From Acrasis kona (Eukaryota > Heterolobosea > Eutetramitea > Acrasida > Acrasidae): a stretch of DNA of 29,017 bases. Location of the stretch: assembly GCA_026419775.2 (NCBI GenBank), contig JAOPGA020000246.1, positions 1 to 29,017 on the forward strand, given 5' to 3'. The position numbers and the translations under genes were made by a program. The notes beneath the pieces were generated by a model. That model was not told where the DNA came from. It did not search any database and saw nothing but the letters and a program-made list of their open reading frames with translations. Positions 9,346 through 18,789 of this stretch are shown here, piece after piece. Each line of letters begins with the position of its first letter. The first letter of the stretch is position 1.

Positions 9346-10748
9346 TTATTTGTGCTTGTTTTCATCAATGTGTAAACAATCTACACGTTCCCAAGTTGAT
9401 TCGTGTCGTGAAATGTACGTACTGTCACCTCAACCGTGGTCTCTTTCGACGAAATTAGTTTGATGTCCAAGCGATTCGATTGTACGTTGGTACGGTATTT
9501 TGGTCTCTCAGTGGGTTGTTCGTGTTTCGGTTCATAGTGTGCGATTGTGAACAGCGGACGTTCTTCTACTCCAATGCGGGATTTTGATTAGACATTGTGG
9601 TTGTCTCCGGAGTATGGTGAGCGGTTGTAAAGGTTGATTCTGGGCAGCTGGTTCAGCGATGGTTGTTTGTTAGGGTATGGTGGTAGTAGTTGGATCTGGT
9701 GTTGTAGCAGTGGTGGTTGGTTGGAACTTTGTAATATGTATTATCCTACTATCCTCCGTGTCACGAATCTTTTCGGAAGGTTCTGACTCTATTTGGCTCT
9801 TTATGCTGGCACATGATTGATTTGGTTACTAGCGATTGTGGTCGGCAAAGGCGCTGGAGTGGCAGTTGTGTTGTTGGATCTGAAGTTGGTGTAACGGCAA
9901 TGGTGAGTGCTACAGCGGTGGTGGTGTTGCGGTGATTGGAGAGGCAGTTGCAGCTGTTGGCTCAGGTGTTGCAGGAGTGGTGGGTGCGGCATTTGGTGCA
10001 GTAGTGGCGGTAGTAGGAGCACAGTTGTAGTGGCTGAAGCGGCAGTTGTAATGGATAGTTCAACAGAAGGGTACCTGTTGGAGGATGGCAAATTGGTTTC
10101 TCGAGATGTAGCAATTGTCGTAGGTAGAAGTTGGTAATGGCATGGCTTCAAGAAAGTCACGTACAAGTGGAGGCATAGTAGCAATGGCAACTACTGTTGT
10201 TTGGTACGGCATATTCGTTTTGCTGTCGAGGTGGTAGTTGTCATTCNATTGCTGTAGTTGGAATTAGTGTTGCTGAATCTTCCGGTGTTGTTTTGTATGT
10301 GTCTATTGGTGCGGTTGTGGGTGTTGAATGTTGTGTATCGCTCTAGTGATGTTGAAGCTGTTGCTGGTGCTAGTGGCTGGATGCTGTCTACTTGAGAAGT
10401 TAGTTAAGCTGTCGTGATGAATTACTTACAAGTAGTGTGTGGTGCTAGCTCTCTCCTTCTTTTTCTTCTACTTTTTTGCTCTTCGCTCATTTCTGTTTCG
10501 CTCTTCTACTGTGTATGTGGTTGCCGGTCAACCCCCTGATGATCATTCTGATGCAATGTCGTTGAACTCCATCTTGTATTCTTGTAACATGACAAACGAT
10601 GATGCTACAGTAGGAGTTGAGCGGCGCCTGTTTGATGTGTATATTCGTCTTGGTAGTGGTGGTTGGTTTAATCGCTAATGTACATGATGTGCTGGTTGAA
10701 ACGTGGGCTGTATGTCCGTTGCTGATGAAGCTGCGAATGATGGTATTG

Positions 10749-11012
10749 TTACGAAACATTGACGTGAATTCCTTCGAATTTGAAGCGACGCGGGTATCCG
10801 CAATTGGTGAATAGATGGACGATGGTAGTTATGATGTGATTCTTTGTATGTAGTGTTGTGTGATCATTCCTAAGTTGCTGTATGATTTGGCGGTCGAAGA
10901 TGTAGTGTTGTTGATTTTGTAGCGTTCGATGCGTGATTCGCGAAAGTAAGCCAAAGTGTTTGGACTTGGAAGTTGGGATGGCGTGGTCTTGAGGGTTGGA
11001 GTAACTGGTCAC
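10749..11012 (-). pseudogene. Homologous ORF pair member, block D
   Basis: Minus-strand ORF of 87 codons opening 'MTSYSNPQDHAIPTSKSKHF' and containing 'RTLQNQQHYIFDRQ'. It aligns with the D' ORF at 25673-26068 ('RTLQDQQHNIIDRR', 'QHYIRRIISAQPPS'), but the two lose register through indels. Rich in His, Thr and Gln, with no recognised domain. Confidence 0.35.
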
Positions 11013-11015
11013 TTT

Positions 11016-11040
11016 CTGTTTGTTTGTTTGTTTGTTTGTT
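11016..11040. repeat. (TTTG)n microsatellite
   Basis: About six uninterrupted TTTG units. The corresponding place in block D' (about 26130-26150) has only one or two units, so the array expanded or shrank after the duplication. Confidence 0.9.
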
Positions 11041-11070
11041 TCTGTTTGTGTCTGATTATTGCTTCCTACT

Positions 11071-11292
11071 GGTTATATGAATCACACTTTGTTGTGATGG
11101 TTGCTGTTTCATTATGTACTACAGATTAACATAGTAACCCATGATACAAGCAGAAGGAGCAGAACCCATAACCTTCGAATGATATATGTATCACAGTTTT
11201 GNTGTGACGGTCGCCGTTTCTTCATGTTCCGTAGATTAACAGTGTTAACCTATGGTACAAGCCGAAAGGGGCAGAACCCATATCGTAGGACC
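11071..11292. repeat. Tandem pair of about 110-bp units
   Basis: Two diverged direct repeats: 11071-11181 ('atcacactttgttgtgatgg' ... 'cagattaacatagtaaccca') and 11182-11292 ('atcacagttttgntgtgacg' ... 'tagattaacagtgttaacct'). Both end near 'gcagaaccca'. The same pair stands at 26172-26392 in block D', so the tandem duplication predates the block duplication. The 'ggcagaaccca' ends look superficially tRNA-like, but no cloverleaf fits. Confidence 0.7.
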
Positions 11293-11318
11293 GTATGAAA
11301 CTATGGTTTCTCAACGTT

Positions 11319-11700
11319 TTAGTAACTCTGCCTGGATGGAAGATAGATTTGTTTTCTAATGTGAGGTTAGTTGGGATTGTTGAAAGTGTCTTCTTACCTT
11401 CTTCATCTCTCGGCAGTAGCAGGTTTGGACAAGTACTTCCAAGATACGGTACCAGATGAAGGTCCATGCGATGGTCGTAGCTNATCCGTTTAGATTTGGT
11501 TCATGCAATGTGTTGTGATGATAACCGTGCCCAGATGGAAGATGGTTTTGTTCTAATGTGAGGTTAGTTGGAATTGTTGAAAGTGTCTTCTTACCTTCTT
11601 CATCTCTTGGCAGCAGGTATGGACAAGTACTTCCAAGATACGGTACCAGATGAAGGTCCATGTAATAGTCGTAGCTTATCCGTATGGATTTGGTTCATGC
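11319..11700 (-). pseudogene. Two tandem copies of a small exon ('MDLHLVPYLGSTCP')
   Basis: Two direct copies (about 11319-11500 and 11518-11700) encode on the minus strand 'MDLHLVPYLGSTCPYLLPRD' followed by a donor-like GAAG|gtaagaagac, a ctaacct box and an acceptor 'cacattag' 44 nt later. Joining over that intron in the second copy continues the frame ('EEQNHLPSGHGYHHNT'). A third copy is at about 26410-26600. Tandem exon copies with intact splice signals suggest exon duplication in the ancestral gene. Confidence 0.4.
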
Positions 11701-12047
11701 AGTGTTGTGTTGAGTTGTGTTATTGTTTTTCTGTTTGTGTTTTTGTTGTTTGAAGTTGGCCAATTTAAAGAGTTTGAACTAGAAGAAAATTATGAAATTT
11801 GACGAGCTACTTTACAATCCTAACGGATTTTTTCCCCTCCTATTACAATGACAACTTTGACTTTTCGACATGTCAATTTTGAGTTTGACACAAAGAACAA
11901 AACATGTCTCCCTTACTTGCAGATTAAGGAAATCAATAGTGGTGAATAGCTTTTGAAAAAAGATAGAAACCTTGAGAAGTATCGTCATTCGATTGAAAAA
12001 ACACTAAAGAGCAAATAAACTCCTTTATAATAAAAGAATTGATAACT

Positions 12048-12299
12048 TTAGAATCCTCTCAAACACATACCTTTCACAAAATGACAATTAACAATTCTAA
12101 CTTGGCCTGTAGGGAAGATGAGACGGTCTTTTTCGTCACATTCTGCAACCAGGAGATGATTGAATGGATATCCTGGATGACTACACTGCTTTCGAGCTGC
12201 AAGTAAGACATTTTTGATGTAACAACAATCATTAACCATAAACTTTAAGATATTTAATATGTTTTGAAGGACATAAAGCATCATTAAATAAGACCACAT
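12048..12299 (-). CDS. Best-preserved copy of the 'RLIFPTGQVRIVN' exon
   Basis: Minus-strand ORF of 83 codons. The likely exon is 12196-12071, from acceptor 'cttacttgcag' to donor 'gtatgtgtttgag', encoding 'CSHPGYPFNHLLVAECDEKD' and then 'RLIFPTGQVRIVNCHFVKG'. Copies in A (about 380-445) and C (about 26960-27060) keep the second half but have lost or scrambled the first. The 'NHLLVAE' string loosely recalls one blade of an NHL-type beta-propeller, which is far too little to assign. The following piece ends in a stop near 11780 after 'NAREKNP'-like sequence in A and C. Confidence 0.35.
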   Translation of the reverse strand: MWSYLMMLYVLQNILNILKFMVNDCCYIKNVLLAARKQCSHPGYPFNHLLVAECDEKDRLIFPTGQVRIVNCHFVKGMCLRGF

Positions 12300-12550
12300 C
12301 TAGAGATACGCATTGGACTGTATTTGGTTGGTCGACGANTATAAACATTACGTTTAATTGTAGAAAATACTTCGCCATGAAATGGTTGGAGTAATCAATT
12401 CCTCCTTTTAACGCGACTAGAAATGTAGAGGTTCTATTGCGCTACAAGATGTAATGACAGACTTATTCGGAATTATGCTCATTGTCAAACTTTAAAAAGC
12501 TGAGAATCGTTTTATAAAAACGTTTATTATGATACATGCAGAACAGCAGC

Positions 12551-12780
12551 TCATATTACAGCTTTCAATCTAGCTTCAAGTCTGTTCTTTGAAAGTCTTT
12601 TGCCTTTTAGTCTTTGTACAGGTTTGTTCACATTCCCATTAAATAGCGTGTCGGCATAGTTGTAATCCTTTCTCCTTCTTGTTCCTGCCACGACATTATT
12701 AAGGTCAATGTTTGACTTGATTTGTTTGGTCTGGTCAGCTAGTTTTCTTTATCCATACCGTTCTTGTTGTTTCTTGTGTG
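12551..12780 (-). pseudogene. Basic C-terminal exon, copy B1 with +1 insertion
   Basis: Same exon as 886-1122 and nearly identical to it, but one extra base in the stretch for 'WIKKPADQ' (ctagttttc here, ctggtttc in A) creates an early stop at the 5' end. The downstream 'AGTRRRKDYNYADTLFNG' to 'ETRLKA' portion stays open and ends at TGA (12551-12553). Confidence 0.5.
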
Positions 12781-13394
12781 TACTTCATATTGTTGTATTG
12801 TTGTTTTTTTCGACGAACAAAATTTTACATGTCATTTTTATACTATTTTCCTTCCTACTTTTTCTACAGTTCTATGGAACAGAAAGGAGAGGTTGAGTTC
12901 AATAAAATCAAGAAAGATGATTACAAATTGAGTCAACATTCGTTCATAGTGATTGTGTGATCCCCTTCAGTTGCAATCAAGACATTATTCGGATGTTGAG
13001 AAAGAATGATGGAAATCAGAAGTTTTGATAAATGTAAATTTTATTACGTACAGATTTGAATCAGTTAGGACGAGTTAGCCTCCGCATGATGTCTGTCTTT
13101 TGACATTGAAAATCAAATGTCATAGTTGCCTCATAGCATTTATACCAATGAGTCTAAAAGTATGATTCAATCCACACTCCTCTTGCGGTATCATTAAAAT
13201 GATGCATCCATCGCATAATGTTCTTCTGCTTGTGCTTGTCCATTTGAACGTTCAAAGTATCTTGTAAAGAATCTCACGGGATGTGCTGTTGTGTTCTCAT
13301 TCAAACTATCGTTACATCAGAAAGAATGCAAAATGTCTACTTACGGCATTGTATTGTTCTGGTCATCATGTGCATTCTCTTAAGGACTCTCTGC

Positions 13395-13620
13395 TTACAC
13401 ACGATGAGATAATTTAACAATCTTTGCAACGAAAATGTTCTGGATCAGAGGTGACACGGCGATAATGGAATCTAAATGGGATAAAAGTGAATGTTATCGT
13501 GTGAAAGTTGTTATCATACTAAAAACGTTATAATACCATCATCGATATGTTGACTTACACATGCATTTAACACTTGTAGGTTCCAGTATCGGCTGCTTAA
13601 TTGATTCAATCATTTTGTCC
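13395..13620 (-). pseudogene. 'FTFIPFRFHYRR' exon fragment, block B
   Basis: Minus-strand reading from a possible acceptor near 13530 gives 'YDNNFHTITFTFIPFRFHY' and then 'RRVTSDPEHFRCKDC' before TAA. The D' counterpart (about 23340-23500) carries 'ITFIPFGFHYCHASEDYHY' in one frame but is disrupted by an insertion after 'YDNN'. A short intron with donor gtaagtcaac.. precedes it in both copies. Protein unknown. Confidence 0.35.
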
Positions 13621-14378
13621 TGATGAACAATTTCACTTCCATAATTTCTCAAAAATGTTGATGGTCAAAGTTTTCTCCTTGATTGAAAGTTGTAAGGTGG
13701 TNGGTTTGATTGTTATCTTCTTCNTGTTGCCTACTCGTTACATTAGAAAAAATAATAATAAGGTACTTACGGCATGCCTGTGATGGTGATGAGAATTCCT
13801 TGCATGTAGAATCGTCGGTCATGGTGCGCCTGTGGAGCTCTAGATTTTTCTCAATAAAGTGGGCCTTTGATAAATGTATAGGAGAATCAATTTCACATCC
13901 ATTAGCATCAATGTTTTTCAATGTTGGGTGTATAGGTTGGTGTAAACGTGGTTGATTCCATTCACGTCGACAAAGGCTTCCGTCTTACCAGACTATAAGC
14001 TCCATTATTGAAATGAAAACACGAATTTACTTACGTTTGAGATAGCATGTAATAAAGATGTATAAAAAGATTACTGCCATACCCTGCAGAAAATGGTTTA
14101 ATGGGAGGAAACATTTTGGATTGGGTCTGTTGTAGGCAATGCGGAGTTTGATAATGTGGCAGAATTTGTTGCTCTTGTTTGGTTTCAATGTGTGTGTGAT
14201 CGTTTCTTCATGATTTGATGTATGTGTGATCTCAAAGTTTTCTCCTTGATTGAAAGTTGTAAGATGTTTCGATTGTTATCAACAAGACTATTCGTTACAT
14301 TAGAAAAAGTAATAATAAGGTACTTACACCATATGGGTGATGAGAACACTCTTAGGTTATTCTTTCCTTGTCAAATGT

Positions 14379-14550
14379 CTATTCTTTACAGTGGATCTCA
14401 GACAAACTTCGTTGTTCCTTCATGGGATTGGATTTTGTTAAAATGTATTTGTTAATGTCTATGGGACACAATGCTGTAGTCGGTTTTGTTGGTGAAATGA
14501 TAATTTCGGGGTCAATGGGTTTGGTTCTTGTAATCTTGGCTTATGTTTAC
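14379..14550 (-). pseudogene. Conserved family exon ('KPIDPEIIISPTKP'), copy B
   Basis: Minus-strand open frame reading 'TRTKPIDPEIIISPTKPTTA' and then 'LCPIDINKYILTKSNPMKEQ' to a stop. It is in register with block A ('KPTDREITISFTKPRALSHI', then 'DINKYI') over about 30 codons. Upstream, the 'PSTNILRW' region has lost bases relative to the D and A frame ('PSTxPFYV'), so the whole copy is probably not functional. Confidence 0.4.
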
Positions 14551-15398
14551 AAAAAAAACCTTCCGTAGTGAGCATGATGTTGAAAAATGCAGGACAGTTC
14601 GACACGCTCCAACGTAGAATGTTTGTGGATGGAATCATACGATAAGGTTTGATGTAAATGTATGTCCTCGTTGAAAATTGTGATGGTTGTGTATGTGTTG
14701 AAAATATCATCCATCTTGCCAGACTACGCACCATTAGTGAAATGAAAATGCATTTATTTACGTTTGAGTTGTAGTGTGCAAAGGCTAGTAGTAATGTGCA
14801 CATACTCAGTTGGCGGCGCACATTGGATTAATAGGAGAAAATACTCTGGAGGGTTGGTGACGAAATGGGATTGGTGGGAACCAGAATGTCTCTGGACGAC
14901 CATGTTGAATTAATCTTTTGTAGCCATGCGGAGTTTGATGTTGATCTTATTACAAGTGACTATATGTGTAATGTCTTTTAATGCTTTCTGGAAATGTTGT
15001 GGCGGGTGGTGTGTTTGCTGCTCTTGCGATTGTTGCAGAAGATGGGAGTGTAATGCTTCATGTGTCCGCTTGTGATGATGTATGTTTGATCTGATGTGAT
15101 GTATATACGTTGGTATGCTCAGATTTGAAATGTTGTGCGGCGTGGTGATGTCGGTGTTTCGTTTGTTGTAATGTGTTGTTGTTCGAAAGTGTTGATGAGT
15201 ACTTGTGCGATACAATGTCGGATTGCTGTCTGGTAAAGAAGGACTCTGGATTGGATTGTTGAAAAGTGCCATCGGTCGTGATGCGTTGTTGTGAGCGTTG
15301 GTGTTTGTGGTGTAGTATGTTGTGTCGACAACGTTGTGAATCTTGGTGGGAACCGAATGAGCTCTTGATGCGTTTGTGTTGTGTTTATCTGCTGTTAT

Positions 15399-15620
15399 CT
15401 ACTTGTTGTGTATCTGTGCGGAACGATGTTGGATTGATCGTTTGTCGTTGATGTTGTGTGGACAATGTTGTGAAATGTGTTGTTGTTGATATCTGTTGCT
15501 GGAAAATGTACTTGTTCTGGTCNTTGTACTTTCTAGTAGGAGATGGCGAAGCTTGAAGAGGGACTTTGGATCAGACTCTGTACTTGTGAACCCCCAAGCA
15601 GATAACAATATGAAACGGTA
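15399..15620 (-). pseudogene. Gene-start fragment, copy B ('FTSTESDPKSLFK')
   Basis: Counterpart of 3580-3943. The ATG and the peptide 'MLSAWGFTSTESDPKSLFKL' are kept but 'YPKYKREW' is deleted, and the low-complexity part breaks early. It lies immediately downstream (minus strand) of the conserved 240-bp patch. Confidence 0.3.
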
Positions 15621-15626
15621 CCGCAG

Positions 15627-15868
15627 CGACAGTAGACGTTATTCCCAAATGGTTTCACATACTACTATCAACAACGGAGAACTACTTTAAAAGTTTTCAT
15701 CTCCAGTTGTCAAACGGAAAAGACAGGACCATCAAAAGTGTAGTGAGCACTTCTAACGAGACCCCTCACACGCCCACCAAGTAACCCCACTACAAGTTAA
15801 CAAGATGAGAATATGAAGTACTCTGCCTAAACCTACNTCACCTAGCTGCCCATCAAAAAGCAACCGGC
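15627..15868. repeat. Highly conserved patch, B copy of 3925-4165
   Basis: Partner of 3925-4165, collinear without length change and with only a few transition-type differences. An N at 15837 interrupts it. Beyond 15868 the two blocks no longer match until block A resumes at about 6180. Confidence 0.6.
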
Positions 15869-16275
15869 GATTCCGCTCATAGCATTAGAAATCATTCTTT
15901 CTAAATCCCATACCATTCTCACATTCCCACCGAACATTCAAGCTAGAATTTTAAAAGGCAGAAAAACATCCAAAAGATAGTACAGCAAGAACAAATAAAA
16001 CTTCCACAACGGAATTTCAAATCCATTTTGTTGACCAGTGGGAGCTTGTTACTGTTGTTCCAGTTCCAAACTTTAAGCATAGAATTGTTTAATCAAATTT
16101 TTGTTCCTTGCAAAATAAATACATAGAAGAATTTAAAAGACAAGTAGTTGGTACTCATAGGATCGTATTTTTGTTCTGTACACAAATCTGTTGGTTCGTT
16201 CAGCGTTCATTAATACATGTAAAACTATGTTTTTATTTTTGTTTTAATTATTTATTATGATACAGTAATGTTAAC

Positions 16276-16495
16276 TCAAATTGTTGCTTTCAATCTAGCT
16301 TCAAGTCTGTTCTTCGAAAGCCTTTTGCCTTTCAGTCTTTGTACAGGTTTGTTCACCTTTCCGTTGAATAGAGTGTAGTAGTAATCCTTTCTCCTTCTTG
16401 TTCCTGTCACAACGTTATTAAGGTCAATGTTTGACTTGATTCGTTAGGTTTGGTCAGCTGGTTTCTTTATCCATTCTGTTCTTGCTGTGTACTTC
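16276..16495 (-). pseudogene. Basic C-terminal exon, copy B2
   Basis: Fifth-block relative of 886-1122. A stop (ACC TAA CGA) falls inside 'KPADQTKRIKS' and six bases (in frame) are missing from 'DYNYADTLF', leaving 'KDYYYTLFNGKVNKPVQRLK' and then 'NRLEARLKATI' with TGA. The C-terminal half is therefore still coding-like. Confidence 0.5.
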
Positions 16496-16599
16496 ATTGT
16501 TGTTTTTTGAATGTTTGTTTTGAGATGTTCACATATCGTTTTTATACTTTTCTCCTTCCTACTTTTCTACCGTTCTATGGAACAAGGATTGATGAGCAT

Positions 16600-17140
16600 C
16601 TATCTGCAACTGCACTCCTTGTGAACTAAATGAACAAACATTCATCAAAGTACTCATTTGGTAAAAGAATGTCAAAAATTGTATTACCTGCTGCTTATTT
16701 TGCTTCTATTATTATACAATTACTGCATGGGCAATAAAACATTTGCACTTCTGATACTATATTATCATTCTCTATCTTTTTGTTTGGTTTGTATCCTAAA
16801 ACGATATACAGTTTGATGTTGGCTGAAATGTTTGCCTGGTGATGACCATTACAAAAAACGGTTTGTTGATGACGAGGAACCAGAACAACAATATAAAAAA
16901 GAGAAATCACTCGGTCGACTAAAGATTAGATTCAGAATTCAATCGTAACACAATCACAATTTAGCAAAAATATCATTTGATTTTAATTGAAAGCCATGTA
17001 GCTCATGTTTACTGTTATACCGAGTCTCGTTTTCAACACTTTCTCCTTGGGTAACGCGTTCTTCTTTTTATTTTTTTTTAACATCGCCAACCCATAGATG
17101 TTTAGAGTGGTGGGATTATATAAGGCCTCTAACACAACTC
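16600..17140. other. Intergenic stretch with a weak minus-strand ORF
   Basis: Single-copy, AT-rich. A minus-strand open stretch (16695-16920) reads 'VPRHQQTVFCNGHHQANISA' and ends 'CPCSNCIIIEAK', with no ATG. It could be an orphan exon with acceptor 'ctttag' near 16920. Nothing else is supported. Confidence 0.25.
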
Positions 17141-18081
17141 TTATATAATCCGCTCTTTGGAGGATTTGAGCCTCGCGAACCCAATCACGCTTGTACAGGC
17201 GAAATTAAACCTGTCGATTTGTTGTGCAGCCTCAAACTCTTTTATGGTTGGGGCTAGTGGGTGCTCCACTTCGTCGAACCTTTGATATTTGGGCAGGGCT
17301 TTCCTTGCTCTTGAACTATTTGATGTTACCAGAATGAAGTTTTTCAATCCGTTCAGGAGAGTCTAGATTATAATTAGTATAAAAATGAAAGGAAATTTAC
17401 ATCGTCTGTCAGGTTCAAGTTTTTTACAACCTTGAACATATTTGTAAATATCTGGTTACTAGCGCTTGAAGGGGTGCAAATTTCGACGAGTTCGCACATA
17501 GACTGTAATGTGATCGAAGAGGTGTTGGTCAGATTCCAGCCTTTGTGAAAAATTAAATACTTTCTAGCGAATTCTTCGTTCGTATCGCCAAGATACTGGC
17601 ACAGTTGCCCTACTGTGCTCTTGACCTGTCCGACAGTAATTTGTAATTTCCCAACACTAGTTTGTAACTTATCAACGGTGTTTTCCAGCCCTCCCGTTTT
17701 TAACTTGACGTCTTGCATGTTGGCATCTAACTTTTCAACCTTGTTTTCCAACCCTCCCGTTTTTACCTTTACGTCTTGTATGTCGGCTCGTACATAGTCC
17801 ACTTTTGTTTCCAATGTGGACAAGGAATCTTTCAGTGCTTCTATTGACGCCTTTTTCTTCATAAGTCACTAAGAGTTTACAAAGCTTACCGTGCTGTTAC
17901 TGCTGTTAGCACTACTGGGTCTGTTATCGGGATTATAATCGCGATCTCTTAGCCTCTCATGCTCTCCTCCCTCTCTTCCAGAGGTTTGCACTCTTCTAGT
18001 TGGCACCCTTCCTCCTCTTGGCTGATTTGCGCCGTTGTCCGAACCCCTGCCCCTATATGAATAATTCTGTGCTCCAGACAT
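17141..18081 (-). CDS. Three-exon coiled-coil protein, unknown function
   Basis: Joining exons 18081-17890, 17856-17401 and 17362-17141 gives a 289-residue protein. The introns are 33 nt (17889-17857) and 38 nt (17400-17363) and the frame is kept at both joins. Residues 1-64 are an Arg/Gly/Ser-rich disordered head ('YSYRGRGSDNGANQPRGGRV') typical of RNA-binding or condensate proteins. Residues about 65-150 form a coiled coil with a 21-residue repeat ('DIQDVKVKTGGLENKVEKL' and 'NMQDVKLKTGGLENTVDKL'), continuing as heptad-like 'VGKLQITVGQVKSTVGQL'. The C-terminal 140 residues look globular. The first intron is inferred: the alternative is two ORFs, the second starting at 17862. I recognise no family. 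The perfect palindrome at 18201-18246 lies 120 bp upstream. Confidence 0.6.
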
Positions 18082-18200
18082 TAATGCGCAGCGATAGTTG
18101 CTTTACTTTGTTTTAAATAAAAGATGTCAAATTTCTTGTTTTCTAAGACAAATTGTCTATTTTGAGCTAAATATGTCAAACAATGTCAAACGTCAAACAG

Positions 18201-18246
18201 CATAACCAAAAAAGAACTCTTTTTATAGAGTTCTTTTTTGGTTATG
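18201..18246. repeat. Perfect palindrome, 20-bp arms, 6-nt loop
   Basis: CATAACCAAAAAAGAACTCT (18201-18220) and its exact reverse complement (18227-18246) are separated by ttttat. It lies upstream of the minus-strand coiled-coil gene and about 30 bp from another inverted repeat. It could be a cruciform-forming site, a small foldback element or a hairpin RNA. It lacks the position of a terminator for any gene I called. Confidence 0.9.
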
Positions 18247-18273
18247 ATGATTTGGTGCTTAGGCTTGATGAAG

Positions 18274-18292
18274 TATTGTCGATGGACAGAAA
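18274..18292 (+). repeat. Left arm of a 19-bp inverted repeat
   Basis: TATTGTCGATGGACAGAAA here matches, inverted and exactly, 19239-19257. The two arms enclose 984 bp that include the H4-like ORF and a minus-strand ORF. Just inside, GTCAATCA..AATGCGGGCGA (18341-18359) recurs in direct orientation at 19200-19225. Transposon ends are possible, but no target-site duplication is visible. Confidence 0.6.
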
Positions 18293-18404
18293 GCAGGACA
18301 CGTAAAAATAGATTTTGTGATAAAAATGGTAATGACGTCTGTCAATCAAATGCGGGCGAGAACGGGCCAAGACGGGCTAAGACTGCGTGGTAGCCTCATT
18401 TATC

Positions 18405-18777
18405 ATGTCACATTTGTTACAAGAACACACAATGAGCAACTTCACCCCAGCAACAATCCTTGACAGAATGAACAAACAGTTCAAAACGGCAAGGATGCCA
18501 GGAACTGTGAAGAGTATCTCAAGACTGTCATACGTTGGACACTGAAGGAGTTTATGTTTACTTAGAGACAGAGATTAAGCACATCATCTCTAACATTGCG
18601 ATGGAGTATATCAACCTTGCAGACAAGGTATATAATACCATCGTATCAAGCAGGAGTGAAAGGACTAAAAAATTTGAAAATGATAGAAAGTCGAATCCTG
18701 AAAGTGCTCAAAAAACAAAAATGAACCTAAACGAAACATTTGGAAAGAAAGGCGAGAAGCTATATGAAGAGTTTTAA
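18405..18777 (+). pseudogene. Histone-H4-like ORF broken by a single-base frameshift
   Basis: The frame from ATG 18405 reads 'MSHLLQEHTMSNFTPATILD' and continues to 'MPGTVKSISRLSYVG' before TGA. The frame one base further (from about 18541) continues 'TEGVYVYLETEIKHIISNIA' and ends '..GKKGEKLYEEF' at 18777. Skipping base 18540 joins them. The joined stretch lines up with the first half of the canonical H4 histone fold (VK-IS-L-Y--T-GV-V-LE--I), with one residue missing in the alpha2 part, and the following helix is compatible. The basic H4 tail is absent and the C-terminal 45 residues are a Lys-rich extension. It could be a dead divergent H4 or CENP/TAF-like histone-fold gene, a real gene with a sequencing error, or chance similarity. 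Confidence 0.4.
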
Positions 18778-18789
18778 CAAGTTGCCTGG

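Larger units (their letters stand above)
7860..11690. repeat. Duplicated block D (minus-strand gene fragments)
   Basis: Collinear with 23345-26590 (block D'). Shared landmarks are 'gttgtattccgatcca' (about 8407 / 23610), 'tttcatcaatgtgtaaacaa' (9360 / 24900), 'gctcttctactgtgtatgt' (10501 / 25645), a tandem pair at 11071-11292 and the 'aagatacggtaccagatgaa' motif. Copies differ by substitutions, many short indels and one larger gap (D lacks sequence matching about 24500-24800). The interval 9700-10400 is rich in GTTG/GTGG triplets; its minus strand reads as a long Pro/Thr/Gln/His-rich low-complexity frame (9801-10190) with no counterpart I can confirm. The donor gtaagtaattcatcac with a ctaac box and ..tcaag acceptor near 10430-10395 is conserved in D'. 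Confidence 0.7.
11681..16600. repeat. Duplicated block B
   Basis: Collinear with block A from 'tatggatttggttcatgcag' (11681) to the tail around 16580, but about 2 kb shorter because it lacks A's 4166-6180. The junction is visible at about 15868, where 'aaaagcaaccggcga' passes directly into sequence resembling A near 6180-6230. It retains the same ladder of minus-strand exon-like pieces and short introns as A, with independent indels. Confidence 0.75.

Noticed and set aside
9035-9463. Plus-strand ORF of 142 codons in block D
   Set aside because: The opposite strand carries the family exon shared with D', and the plus-strand frame is not maintained in D'.
9907-10137. Plus-strand Trp/Cys/Gly/Val-rich ORF of 76 codons
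   Set aside because: Low-complexity shadow in a GTTG/GTGG-rich stretch; block D' does not preserve the frame.
11240-11290. tRNA remnant suggested by 'ggggcagaaccca' in the tandem pair
   Set aside because: The two repeat units do not conserve the supposed stems and no A-box lies upstream.
1-16600. CRISPR array or satellite explanation for the repeated left part
   Set aside because: Repeat units are kilobase-scale, diverged and gene-like, with no short identical repeats or uniform spacers.
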